From a virus, in IMG/VR virus record IMGVR_UViG_3300034062_004421, positions 1 to 26,977 of that record: a DNA stretch of 26,977 nucleotides. One strand, 5' to 3'. This document shows positions 15,616-21,860 of the stretch, piece after piece (position 1 is the first letter of the stretch; every line of letters begins with the position of its first letter). Under the pieces are notes generated by a model. That model did not search any database. It was not told the DNA's origin and saw only the letters and a program-made list of their open reading frames with translations. Both the position numbers and the translations under genes were made by a program.

Positions 15616-15980
15616 GTGACACCCTCTACGGCGACTGTCCCGCGCAGGCTGATCTTTGTCTCCCGCAAGGGCAGACCCTCTCGCAGGCGTTTCGTTACAA
15701 AAGCGATGACGTTATTGTAAATCTTTCGGGCTACACCGGACGCGCCATGTTCCGAGCAACCCCAGACTCGGCTACTGTCGCCCTGTCCTTGACCACGGCC
15801 AACGGCGGCGTGATCATCTCCGCAGCGGGCGGGCTTGTCACGCTTTCAGCCTCGGCGGCTTCGATGTCCGCGATCACGGCGGGGCGGTATGTCTACGACC
15901 TTGAGATCGAATCCTCCACCGGAGCCGTCAAGCGGCTGGTCGAGGGGGTTGCTAAAGTCTCACGGGAGGTAACGCGCTAA
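15612..15980 (+). CDS. BppU-like N-terminal baseplate domain protein
   Basis: Protein of 122 residues with a strand pattern typical of small phage adaptor domains: QGQTLSQAFRYKSDDVIVNLSGYTGRAMFR, then ATVALSLTTANGGVIISAAGGLVTLSASAA, then TAGRYVYDLEIESSTGAVKRLVEGVAKVSREV. This order (first strand pair, central GGVI strands, YDLEI, GxxKVSREV) matches the BppU/fibre N-terminal fold seen in many phages. It precedes the long fibre gene by TAATG overlap and probably connects fibres to the tail tip. Confidence 0.65.
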   Translation: MSDTLYGDCPAQADLCLPQGQTLSQAFRYKSDDVIVNLSGYTGRAMFRATPDSATVALSLTTANGGVIISAAGGLVTLSASAASMSAITAGRYVYDLEIESSTGAVKRLVEGVAKVSREVTR

Positions 15981-16963
15981 TGGGCGATGTGATCGAAGTT
16001 TTAACGACTGCGACGAATACCGTTGAGGTCGCAGCCACAGGCCCGCAGGGAACCCCCGGCGTAGGTGTGCCGACAGGCGGCAGCGCATTGCAAGTGCTTC
16101 GCAAGGCCAGCGGCACGGACTACGATACCGAGTGGGCAAGCAGCGGTGGCGGCTCGGTCGATCTGAGCAGTCCCGATCCGATCGGTGATGTGACGCCGAA
16201 CACAGGAGCTTTCACGACCCTTTCCGCCACAGGCACGGCAACCTTGCCGCACATCCACGGCTCACTTGCAGGCAACCTTTATATCCACGTTAAGAACACA
16301 TCGGGCGGCCAATTAACTCGCGGGACACCTGTGTATATCGTTGGCAACGTGGGCGACACGGATCGCGTCGAGGTCGCCGCCGCCGACTTTGATGACGTTA
16401 CCAAGATGCCAGCCGTGGGTCTGCTTGAGCAGACGCTTGCCAATAACGGGAGCGGGGATGCCATAATTTTAGGCGAATTGGACGAGGCCAACACCAATGC
16501 TTACACGATCAACACGGAACTTTTTGTAGGCAACAACGGCGCGCTGACCTCCACCCGCCCAACCACCGGGCAAGTGCAATCAGCGGGCGTGGTGGCGCGA
16601 GTCAACAGCAACACGGGCGTGATCGTGGTTAATATGCAGGGACAGCGCAGCCCGAACGAGACGTTTGCCGCTGCAAGCCACAGTCACGGCAACCTAACCA
16701 ACGCAGGAGCCATCGGCACCACCGCCAACCTCCCGCTCAAAACAGGCACAAATGGCGTAGTCGAGGCGGGGTCTTTCGGCACATCGGCAGGGACGTTTTG
16801 CGAGGGGAATGACTCGCGGCTACTGAACAACGTAAAAAGCATCACCACAGGCATCTCAGGCGCAGACGCCGTGACCAACATCGTCTCGCTCACCCAAGCC
16901 GAATACAACGCCATCGGCAGTCCCGACGCGGCCACGTTGTATCTCATCACCGATCCCTCGTAA
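15980..16963 (+). CDS. Tail fibre protein
   Basis: Protein of 327 residues. It has a short collagen-like GPQGTPGVGVP motif (residues about 20-30), a Gly/Ser-rich linker, a beta-rich middle (NTELFVGNNGALTSTRPTTGQVQSAGVV) and a His/Ser-rich segment (FAAASHSHGNLTNAGAIG). The C-terminal block is VTNIVSLTQAEYNAIGSPDAATLYLITDPS, whose TQAEYxAIGSPDxxTLYxI core recurs at the ends of phage fibre and minor structural proteins. It overlaps the adaptor gene and is followed by a gene with duplicated tail-appendage domains. It probably takes part in host attachment. Confidence 0.72.
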   Translation: MGDVIEVLTTATNTVEVAATGPQGTPGVGVPTGGSALQVLRKASGTDYDTEWASSGGGSVDLSSPDPIGDVTPNTGAFTTLSATGTATLPHIHGSLAGNLYIHVKNTSGGQLTRGTPVYIVGNVGDTDRVEVAAADFDDVTKMPAVGLLEQTLANNGSGDAIILGELDEANTNAYTINTELFVGNNGALTSTRPTTGQVQSAGVVARVNSNTGVIVVNMQGQRSPNETFAAASHSHGNLTNAGAIGTTANLPLKTGTNGVVEAGSFGTSAGTFCEGNDSRLLNNVKSITTGISGADAVTNIVSLTQAEYNAIGSPDAATLYLITDPS

Positions 16964-16966
16964 GCC

Positions 16967-17815
16967 ATGTCCTTGAGCCTGCAAAAAGCCTACCTCGGTG
17001 CCACGCCGCTCTTCGCGGACAAGCCGTGGTTTTACCAAAATGAAATCCTCGCGGCTTCGTGGAGCACGGGCAACGTCACGCTCACCGCCTCGGCCACGCC
17101 GCACACCAAGGGCAGTTGGTCGCAGATCATTGCTAGCACCAGCAATGTCTCCACCTTGATCCGCTTTAATGTTTCGGGGGTCAACGTATCCGCTGCTGAC
17201 TCTGCAACCCTGCTCGACATCGGAGTTGGTGCCGCTGGTAGCGAAACCGTCATTGTTCCCAATCTCGCCATCGGCGGATCGGCGGGATCGTTTTACAATA
17301 TTCCAGTCGAAATTCCATCCGGCTCCCGCATTGCCGCTCGCATCCAAGGCGTTCGTGCATCGCAAACCGCCACCATGAGCGTCAGAGAGTTCTTTGCCTT
17401 TAACGCAAGAGACACCTCAAGCATCGGCACGACCGTTGACGTTTTGGGCGTCAACACTGCCACCAGCACCGGCACCGCCATGAGCGGTGCTTCCGGCACT
17501 TGGGTCGAAATTGAAGACAGCACAACCAAGGACTACATCGGCTTCTCCATCGCTCCGTCCACCAGCGACACCGACACCGCATCGCAGGGTGACGCTACCT
17601 ATGAGATCGGCGTTGGCGCAGCGGGCAGTGAGGTCGCTTTTGGTTACATCCATTTTGCGTTTGGAGCCACTGAAAACTTTTCTCTCGCAGCCAATAGAAG
17701 TCCGAACCTATTTGGCCGCGAAGTCCCCACAGGCTCCCGCCTCGCCATCCGCCACAACATCAGCGCGAATCCCAGTAAATACGACGCCTGCATCATCGCC
17801 ATTCCGAAAGTCTGA
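16967..17815 (+). CDS. Tail appendage protein with two repeated domains
   Basis: Protein of 282 residues built from two related halves. The first has LLDIGVGAAGSETVIVPNLAIG and later VEIPSGSRIAARIQ. The second has TYEIGVGAAGSEVAFGYIHFAFG and later REVPTGSRLAIRHN, with matching spacing. This indicates an internal duplication of a roughly 130-residue beta-rich domain. It follows the fibre gene by 3 nt and precedes a small fibre-associated protein. A carbohydrate-binding or receptor-binding role is plausible from position but is inference. Confidence 0.65.
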   Translation: MSLSLQKAYLGATPLFADKPWFYQNEILAASWSTGNVTLTASATPHTKGSWSQIIASTSNVSTLIRFNVSGVNVSAADSATLLDIGVGAAGSETVIVPNLAIGGSAGSFYNIPVEIPSGSRIAARIQGVRASQTATMSVREFFAFNARDTSSIGTTVDVLGVNTATSTGTAMSGASGTWVEIEDSTTKDYIGFSIAPSTSDTDTASQGDATYEIGVGAAGSEVAFGYIHFAFGATENFSLAANRSPNLFGREVPTGSRLAIRHNISANPSKYDACIIAIPKV

Positions 17816-17817
17816 CC

Positions 17818-18261
17818 ATGAACAACTGGAACATCCTCTATAACACCGCAAGCGGCCAAAGCGTCAGCATTGGCACCGTCATCGCTAATCCGCTTCCGGC
17901 AGGCATCACCGCGCTCCCGCTCACCGACGAGCAAGGCGAAGGACTGCAAAACGGCAGCCTCATCTGGGACGCCGCCACCCGCACACTTATCCCCACGCCG
18001 CCGCCCAGTGTCACAGCGGAAGAAGCCGTCAGCGAATACTTCTCGCCCTACCAAATCGCCGCCCTCCAACGCCTTGAGATGGCCCTCCTCCAAGCAGGCA
18101 AGCCCCTCGGCCCCGCGATGACCGCCTGCAAGCAGTGGCTGGAAACCGTGATGCTTGGCTGGGCGATGAATCCTGTCGCTGCACCATCGGCCAGCTTTGG
18201 AAGCCCTGCGGCTACGTTTGAAGAGGCGAGTGCGGAGGCTGTTGCCTCGCTCAATAGCTAG
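17818..18261 (+). CDS. Fibre-region protein with a C-terminal helical domain
   Basis: Protein of 147 residues. The N-terminal half is short strands (MNNWNILYNTASGQSVSIG, LPLTDEQGEGLQNGSLIWDAATRTLI), then a proline hinge. The C-terminal half is helical with SPYQIAALQRLEMALLQAGKPLGPAMTACKQWLETVM, a pattern common at the end of tail fibre and fibre assembly proteins. It is the last gene of the tail block and lies 2 nt after the appendage gene. It could be a fibre assembly chaperone or a fibre cap. Confidence 0.5.
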   Translation: MNNWNILYNTASGQSVSIGTVIANPLPAGITALPLTDEQGEGLQNGSLIWDAATRTLIPTPPPSVTAEEAVSEYFSPYQIAALQRLEMALLQAGKPLGPAMTACKQWLETVMLGWAMNPVAAPSASFGSPAATFEEASAEAVASLNS

Positions 18262-18264
18262 GCT

Positions 18265-18270
18265 TTGACA
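18265..18270 (+). promoter_or_regulatory. TTGACA box, 14 nt before ATG 18285
   Basis: The box lies 3 nt after the tail block stop and 14 nt before the first lysis gene. A GAGGAG also touches the ATG, too close for a normal SD. Confidence 0.45.
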
Positions 18271-18284
18271 CCCGCTCCGAGGAG

Positions 18285-18455
18285 ATGAAACTCCTCGACT
18301 ACGCTCTGGCCCGCCTTGGTGAAAACTCCACATGGCGCGGCATTGCCCTCCTGCTTACGAGCGCCGGGTTGCTAAAAAATCCCGAACACGCCACGGCTAT
18401 CGTCTCGGTCGGTTTGGCGGTTGTCGGAGCAATCAACGTCTTCCGCAAGTCTTGA
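18285..18455 (+). CDS. Small membrane protein, holin candidate
   Basis: A 56-residue protein. It has an N-terminal charged part (MKLLDYALARLGENSTWRG), a hydrophobic segment (IALLLTSAGLL), a short polar turn (KNPEHAT), a second hydrophobic segment (AIVSVGLAVVGAINVF) and a basic end (RKS). Size and topology are those of small phage holins. It begins the lysis cluster, followed by a lipoprotein and an M15 peptidase. The start is supported by the TTGACA box 14 nt upstream. Confidence 0.6.
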   Translation: MKLLDYALARLGENSTWRGIALLLTSAGLLKNPEHATAIVSVGLAVVGAINVFRKS

Positions 18456-18459
18456 CTCC

Positions 18460-18675
18460 ATGCGCGCGGCCCTAACGGCCCTAGCATTTGCCTGCGCTGC
18501 TTTGATTAGCGGCTGCGCCACTTCGCCTGTGGTTCCCGGTGGTGGACTCTCCCTCGGGAAGTCAGGCTGGGAATTTAACGGCGGGGTCGATTGGGCCAAG
18601 GGCGTGTATTTTATTTATTTCTCTCGCCCATTCGGAGCCAAAGAACGCGCTCTCGCTGACTCGTTTAGCAAATGA
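18460..18675 (+). CDS. Small lipoprotein, possible spanin-type (Rz1-like) component
   Basis: Protein of 71 residues from ATG 18460. The N-terminus MRAALTALAFACAALISGCATS is a lipoprotein signal with lipobox LISGC, so the mature protein would begin at Cys19 and be lipid-anchored. The mature part of about 53 residues is Gly-rich, then KGVYFIYFSRPFGAKERALADSFSK. Its place between holin and endolysin suits an outer-membrane spanin subunit, but it lacks the proline-rich look of classical Rz1. It overlaps the next gene by ATGA. Confidence 0.55.
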   Translation: MRAALTALAFACAALISGCATSPVVPGGGLSLGKSGWEFNGGVDWAKGVYFIYFSRPFGAKERALADSFSK

Positions 18676-18833
18676 AACCGTGGTGGTTGCGTCACGCCTT
18701 CGGACGCAAGCCGCAGCCATCTGACACGCGCCCCCTGTTCACGCGCCTCTTCACTTCGATCCGCCTCGTGGCGAAGGGCTCGCTTAAAAAAGGCATCACA
18801 TTCATCGGCGTCCGGGGCGGGACGGACTTTTAG
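18672..18833 (+). CDS. Very small basic protein in lysis cluster
   Basis: A 53-residue protein starting MKPWWLRHAFGRKPQPSDTR and ending KGITFIGVRGGTDF. It is rich in Arg and Lys and has no clear membrane segment. It overlaps the lipoprotein gene by ATGA and ends 3 nt before the peptidase ATG, which supports it being a real gene in the lysis operon. Function unknown. Confidence 0.5.
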   Translation: MKPWWLRHAFGRKPQPSDTRPLFTRLFTSIRLVAKGSLKKGITFIGVRGGTDF

Positions 18834-18836
18834 AAA

Positions 18837-19382
18837 ATGAAAGCACTCATCACATGGTTCAGTCGTTTATTCGCGGCCTCTCCAAATGGCCCACTGCCGA
18901 CCTCGCAGAACTCCTCCTCAGTATCAAAAGCATCCTCGACGCCCGCGCCGAGCACCACGACAAAGGTGGTGGAGTCGAAGCCGCCAAAAGAAAGCAAAGC
19001 CGCCGCGTGGATCGCAGACCCGCGCAGTGAGAAAAACTTGGCAACCGTTCAGCCACAGCTTCAGCGGCTAGGCCGCGAGCTTTTGCGCCGTCTCGCTGCC
19101 GAAGGCTTAACTTTCAAGGTCATCCAAGGCCGCAGGACGGCGCAGGAGCAAGCGGCTCTCTATGCCATCGGTCGCACGAAGCCGGGACGTAAGGTGACTT
19201 GGACATTGAAGTCTCGTCACATCACAGGCCGCGCGATCGACATTGCGCTTTTCCAAGGCAAAAATGTGGTGTGGGAAAGCAAGCACTACACTCGCGCAGG
19301 CGAGATTGGTGAGGAGCTTGGCCTCAAATGGGGCGGGCGGTGGAAGACGCCAGACAGGCCGCACTTTGAATTGCCCGCCTAA
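18837..19382 (+). CDS. M15-type peptidoglycan peptidase (endolysin)
   Basis: Protein of 181 residues. The C-terminal domain (about residues 65-181) has the M15/VanY-like zinc peptidase pattern: QGRRTAQEQAALYAIGR, then SRHITGRAIDIA (His128 and Asp135 as metal ligands), then RPHFEL (His176 as third ligand). A catalytic acid around GEIGEELG is likely. It would cleave peptide bonds in peptidoglycan cross-bridges, like phage L-Ala-D-Glu or D-Ala peptidases. The first 57 residues are a short hydrophobic start and a Ser/Thr/Pro/Lys-rich linker. A different reading frame is open across that linker and encodes a natural-looking 58-residue protein (18854-19030), so the linker may be shaped by overlap. 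Confidence 0.8.
   Translation: MKALITWFSRLFAASPNGPLPTSQNSSSVSKASSTPAPSTTTKVVESKPPKESKAAAWIADPRSEKNLATVQPQLQRLGRELLRRLAAEGLTFKVIQGRRTAQEQAALYAIGRTKPGRKVTWTLKSRHITGRAIDIALFQGKNVVWESKHYTRAGEIGEELGLKWGGRWKTPDRPHFELPA
18854..19030 (+). CDS. Overlapping small protein inside the endolysin linker
   Basis: In another frame, ATG 18854 to TGA 19028-19030 encodes 58 residues. It begins MVQSFIRGLSKWPTADLAE, then has a helix with LLLSIKSILDARAEHHDKG and a basic end (RKQSRRVDRRPAQ). Its composition looks more protein-like than the low-complexity linker of the endolysin frame over the same bases. No good SD is visible. It could be a spanin or lysis regulator, or a coincidence of GC-rich DNA. I judge it a serious candidate only. 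Confidence 0.35.
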   Translation: MVQSFIRGLSKWPTADLAELLLSIKSILDARAEHHDKGGGVEAAKRKQSRRVDRRPAQ

Positions 19383-19431
19383 TCGGCACGGCGATTGCTT
19401 TTGTTATTACGAAGATGGAAGGAGGACACCT

Positions 19432-19572
19432 ATGCACCGATCTACCGACAGCGGCCTTGTCTATGGCCCTTACGGAGCAGTCGGCTACGTCGAGCGGCAC
19501 GCGCCGAGTTTCCCTGCGGGGAAGTTCAGCTTGTGGCGTTTAGTCAGACGTTTGCTGACGCTCATGGCCTAA
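19432..19572 (+). CDS. Small ORF with a strong Shine-Dalgarno
   Basis: ATG 19432 is preceded by GGAAGGAGGACACCT, a textbook SD at proper spacing and stronger than most late genes here have. It opens a 46-residue frame: MHRSTDSGLVYGPYGAVGYV, then a basic C-terminus (WRLVRRLLTLMA). It lies 49 nt after the endolysin, before a terminator-like hairpin. The protein is not recognised; a longer frame through it that begins inside the endolysin gene is less likely. Confidence 0.42.
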   Translation: MHRSTDSGLVYGPYGAVGYVERHAPSFPAGKFSLWRLVRRLLTLMA

Positions 19573-19575
19573 TAC

Positions 19576-19598
19576 GTCGATGCCATCGACACGTTTTT
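19576..19598 (+). terminator. Terminator of the lysis operon
   Basis: GTCGAT (19576-19581) and ATCGAC (19585-19590) form a 6-bp stem with a 3-nt loop, followed by ACG and five T (19594-19598). Overlapping alternative stems, TCGACAC (19586-19592) with GTGTCGA (19604-19610), suggest a compact structured end. Confidence 0.5.
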
Positions 19599-19687
19599 CG
19601 GAGGTGTCGAAAAAGCAGTCATTCGTATGCATGAGCCAGACGAAGTGGATAGAAAGTGCATCAGTTGTCACAAACTCTATACACTTT

Positions 19688-19719
19688 TTGGCATTGCCAA
19701 ATTAACTCATGCTTATAGA
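19688..19719 (+). promoter_or_regulatory. Palindrome TTGGCATTGCCAA and weak promoter-like element before the tRNA
   Basis: TTGGCATTGCCAA (19688-19700) is a perfect 6-1-6 inverted repeat in an AT-rich gap. TATAGA (19714-19719) follows, but the spacing to TTGGCA or TTGCCA is 20 or 13 nt, so any promoter is weak. A repressor site or tRNA promoter is possible. Confidence 0.3.
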
Positions 19720-19755
19720 CTACCAGAATGATGAACTTGACGCCAGCACCACAAC

Positions 19756-19831
19756 GCGGGGCAATGTTCCAAGGCTGGCGAGTTGGACTCCAAATCCGAC
19801 TGGCAGAGTTCGATTCTCTGGCCTCGTGCCA
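19756..19831 (+). tRNA. tRNA-Trp-like gene, anticodon CCA, irregular D arm
   Basis: The anticodon arm TTGGA-CTCCAAA-TCCGA gives anticodon CCA (19790-19792). The T arm is CAGAG-TTCGATT-CTCTG. The acceptor strands GCGGGGC (19756-19762) and GCCTCGT (19821-19827) pair with two G-U wobbles, followed by discriminator G and an encoded CCA (19829-19831). The D arm does not fold into a normal 4-bp stem, and the usual T at position 8 is missing. It may be a divergent functional tRNA, a decayed one, or a tRNA 3' half kept as an attachment core, although no integrase is seen in this window. Confidence 0.6.
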
Positions 19832-19832
19832 T

Positions 19833-19861
19833 CCTTTAACAATTGGCGCGGCCATTAAAGG
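19833..19861. repeat. Inverted repeat between convergent operons
   Basis: CCTTTAA (19833-19839) and TTAAAGG (19855-19861) flank an inner TGGC/GCCA stem. It starts 1 nt after the tRNA CCA and ends at the stop of the minus-strand acetyltransferase. It may terminate transcription from both sides, but there is no long T tract. Confidence 0.4.
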
Positions 19862-20281
19862 TTACAGCCGTTTTCTTAAATAAACGGCACTCGCCCCGCC
19901 CCACTTTGTCGCTGGCCGATAGAACCGATAGCCGCAGGCCACTAGCGAATTGATCGACGGCGAGTTCCAATGGGCAACGTAGGTGACTAGCTCGGCTAGG
20001 CCAAACGACCGCGCAGCCGCTTCTCGCGCCCGGATAAGCCGCTTCTGCAAGCCCTTCCCGCGATGCTTGGCGATAACGCCCGCGCGCGAGAGAAAGCCGA
20101 GTCCTTTGTTTTGCGAGTTCTCGCAGACGCGCAGGCCCGCATAGCCAACAGGCTCTTTGCCGTGCCAGACGATCCACCACAGCGAGTTCTCTAGCGCCGG
20201 GCGATGGTCGCTAGGGAAGCACTCTTGATCCAGCGGCAGCACCGCCAGAGGCGTGTCTTCGCGCTGGATGCGGTAGGTCAT
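19862..20281 (-). CDS. GNAT-family N-acetyltransferase
   Basis: Protein of 139 residues. After a short strand-helix start, VGYAGLRVCENSQNKG and LSRAGVIAKHRGKGLQKRLI form the acetyl-CoA-binding core (residues about 65-81; R74-G75-K76-G77 is the R-G-x-G part). The segments LVTYVAHWNSPSINSLVACGYRFY match the C-terminal GNAT motif with Asn and Tyr. It would acetylate an amine on a small molecule or protein. It is the last gene of a three-gene minus-strand operon, with ATGA-type overlap to the gene before. Such enzymes in phages may modify host proteins, but the substrate is unknown. Confidence 0.82.
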   Translation of the reverse strand: MTYRIQREDTPLAVLPLDQECFPSDHRPALENSLWWIVWHGKEPVGYAGLRVCENSQNKGLGFLSRAGVIAKHRGKGLQKRLIRAREAAARSFGLAELVTYVAHWNSPSINSLVACGYRFYRPATKWGGASAVYLRKRL

Positions 20282-20526
20282 TTCAATTTGTAGTGCGGCA
20301 CGGCTCGCACCGTCCCGGCGGCAGGAACGCGAAAATCCCGCCGCTCGCAGGTTCCCCTTTCGACCGCATCACGCAGCAATTCGTATGTGCGTGTGTCGGA
20401 CTTTCCTAGGATCGCGCAAAGCTCCCTCGCTGTGCGCCAGCCGGGAGGCACTTTGTCTCCGACCTTGGGGGCGGCCAAGGCCGCGCACCATGCGGCGAGG
20501 TCTTGGTCTGTATTCGTGCTCTTCAT
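20278..20526 (-). CDS. Small winged-helix-like DNA-binding protein
   Basis: Protein of 82 residues from the ATG at 20526, chosen because it overlaps the upstream stop by ATGA; a longer frame starting inside the metallophosphoesterase gene is less likely. The middle, PPGWRTARELCAILGKSDTRTYELLRDAVERG, looks like a helix-turn-helix. It is followed by strands as in a wing (CERRDFRVPAAGTVRAVPHYKLK). It might regulate transcription or act on DNA. Placed between the metallophosphoesterase and acetyltransferase genes. Confidence 0.62.
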   Translation of the reverse strand: MKSTNTDQDLAAWCAALAAPKVGDKVPPGWRTARELCAILGKSDTRTYELLRDAVERGTCERRDFRVPAAGTVRAVPHYKLK

Positions 20527-21263
20527 AGCGGCAGGCGATAGTGCGGCGACAGCGTGACTAGATTTACGGTGCAGGACTGATCGTTCCATTCCCCGAAAGC
20601 GAAGCCGTGTGCCCATCCAAGCGTCTGTCTCCTGCCCTTGGCATAGCCGACAGAAAGATCAATGCCGCATCCGATGTTGTAGCCGACAACCGGACGCTGG
20701 CAGCGCCCCGCCTCTTGAGCCACGCGATGCGTGTGACCAAACACGCAGGACATTCCTAATGCCTCAGCGTGATCTCGGGCTGCGCTGACGTTGTAGAGAA
20801 CCCCGTGCAAAAACAGAGTGTCGCCTAGTTGAGTGCAAGCCTCCGGTCGCAGGCCCGCATACGGCACGACCTTCGCCTTCATTTCTTTGGCAGCGTCATC
20901 AATGCGCGCGAGGACTTGCCCAGCAGCGTAGCTTACCACTGCGTTGCCGCTATGCGCTAGGCCGCACAAGCGATCTTCGTGATTCCCTAAGTGAATTACT
21001 GTCGGCTGAAGCTCACGCAGGAACGAAAGGCCAGCGAGCAAATCGTCGGCCATGCTTTCGGCGCGGTCTGGATCGTCGGCGTCCCGCCTTGCTCCCGCCC
21101 GGAGCGCGGCCATGTCGGTGAAGTCGCCAAGGTGGAGAACCGTCTGAGGGGCGTATGCCTTGCGGAAGGCGAGCATTGCCTTCGTCGCGCGCGGATCGGC
21201 AAGGTGGCCGTGCGTGCATGAAACCGCCATCCAGCGTTTCCATTTTCGGGTTACTGCCGCCAC
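20523..21263 (-). CDS. Calcineurin-like metallophosphoesterase
   Basis: Protein of 246 residues with the ordered metal motifs of this superfamily: SCTHGH (residues 15-20), LGDFTD (45-50, Asp47), GNHEDR (93-98, Asn94 and His95), FLHG (151-154, His153) and GHTHR (176-180). The first motif is usually D-x-H; here the Asp is replaced by Cys16, which may alter metal binding. Start is GTG at 21263, supported by a TTGACA box 15 nt upstream on the minus strand. It would hydrolyse phosphodiesters or phosphomonoesters in the cytoplasm; the substrate is unknown. It leads the minus-strand operon. Confidence 0.85.
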   Translation of the reverse strand: MAAVTRKWKRWMAVSCTHGHLADPRATKAMLAFRKAYAPQTVLHLGDFTDMAALRAGARRDADDPDRAESMADDLLAGLSFLRELQPTVIHLGNHEDRLCGLAHSGNAVVSYAAGQVLARIDDAAKEMKAKVVPYAGLRPEACTQLGDTLFLHGVLYNVSAARDHAEALGMSCVFGHTHRVAQEAGRCQRPVVGYNIGCGIDLSVGYAKGRRQTLGWAHGFAFGEWNDQSCTVNLVTLSPHYRLPL

Positions 21264-21278
21264 AAGGGGCGGCGTTTA

Positions 21279-21284
21279 TGTCAA
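21279..21284 (-). promoter_or_regulatory. Minus-strand TTGACA box, 15 nt before GTG 21263
   Basis: Read on the minus strand, TTTTGACA is followed by 15 nt and the GTG of the metallophosphoesterase, the same geometry as on the plus strand. It supports both the motif and the GTG start. Confidence 0.5.
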
Positions 21285-21300
21285 AACGCTCTGTGGAGTG

Positions 21301-21314
21301 GGGGGAACGCCCCC
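21301..21314. repeat. GC inverted repeat in divergent control region
   Basis: GGGGG (21301-21305), AACG, CCCCC (21310-21314) forms a small hairpin between the minus-strand and plus-strand operons. No T tract follows on either strand. Confidence 0.4.
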
Positions 21315-21328
21315 TCCCAAGGCATAAG

Positions 21329-21378
21329 TAAAAAAAAGAAAAAAAACTCTTTACATGGGGTTAAAGATGAGGTTAAAC
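21329..21378 (+). promoter_or_regulatory. Putative early rightward promoter with A-tract
   Basis: An A-rich run (21329-21346) is followed by TTTACA (21350-21355) and, 17 nt later, TTAAAC (21373-21378). The A-tract could act as an UP element. The -10 match is only moderate. It lies before the early operon, which starts with the ribbon-helix-helix gene at 21406. Confidence 0.4.
21359..21377 (+). promoter_or_regulatory. Direct repeat GGTTAAA, possible operator
   Basis: GGTTAAA occurs at 21359-21365 and 21371-21377, 12 bp apart, within the putative promoter spacer and -10. Ribbon-helix-helix proteins often bind short repeats at their own promoters, and such a gene is the next one downstream. Confidence 0.42.
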
Positions 21379-21405
21379 CCTACCGGAAACATAAGGCATC
21401 CCAGA

Positions 21406-21591
21406 ATGACGAAGACCCAAAACCAGCGCACGTTCCTAGGTATTAGCGGCCTCTCGCCCAAGGCGATTGAGGCATTGCGCGCCCGCGCCCGCGACAACAA
21501 CCGCAGCGTCAGCGGCGAGTTGCGCGAGATCATCCGCGCCGAACTTTCGCAGGCGGAAACAACCGCCTCGGAGAACACAGAACAAACATGA
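21406..21591 (+). CDS. Ribbon-helix-helix (Arc/MetJ-like) protein
   Basis: Protein of 61 residues from ATG 21406; an upstream ATG at 21355 lies in the promoter region. It has a short strand (RTFLGISGL), helix 1 (SPKAIEALRARARDN) and helix 2 (RSVSGELREIIRAELSQAE), the order of the ribbon-helix-helix DNA-binding fold. The N-R-S-V-S-G-E turn between helices is characteristic. It is the first gene of the early operon and probably represses it or controls the early-to-late switch. The GGTTAAA repeats upstream are a natural target. Confidence 0.78.
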   Translation: MTKTQNQRTFLGISGLSPKAIEALRARARDNNRSVSGELREIIRAELSQAETTASENTEQT

Positions 21592-21860
21592 ACACCCACG
21601 AAATAATCGGCATGATGATCTTCGGATTCGTCCTGCTCCTAGCAACGGCTCAAGCGGCTTTCGCTTGGGGTCGCATCGTCGGGACGAGAAGCGAGCGGCA
21701 ACTCGCGGATCGTCGGGTGCAAGGAGTCATCGCATCGGAAAACGAGCGCAACCCTCGCCAGCGCAAACGCCTTGTCTATCGCAAGGTTGATGCGCGCAAG
21801 GTCGGAACGATTCGTTTTCTAAACTCCCGCCTGCCGGGAGTGGAGGTAACAGCATTGTGA
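21588..21860 (+). CDS. Small membrane protein
   Basis: Protein of 90 residues. One membrane segment (IIGMMIFGFVLLLATAQAAFA, about residues 6-26) is followed by a charged, basic cytoplasmic region (RSERQLADRRVQGVIASENER, RQRKRLVYRKVDARKVG). It overlaps the previous gene by ATGA, with GAACACA-GAACAAA just before the ATG, and overlaps the next gene by GTGA. Function unknown; single-pass phage early membrane proteins often target host membrane or superinfection. Confidence 0.6.
   Translation: MNTHEIIGMMIFGFVLLLATAQAAFAWGRIVGTRSERQLADRRVQGVIASENERNPRQRKRLVYRKVDARKVGTIRFLNSRLPGVEVTAL

Noticed and set aside
433-18270. TTGACA boxes as sigma-70 -35 elements
   Set aside because: No -10 box at 16-18 nt, and the transcript start would lie inside the following gene.
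19414-19539. Alternative frame from ATG 19414
   Set aside because: Weaker start and less protein-like sequence than the SD-supported frame at 19432.
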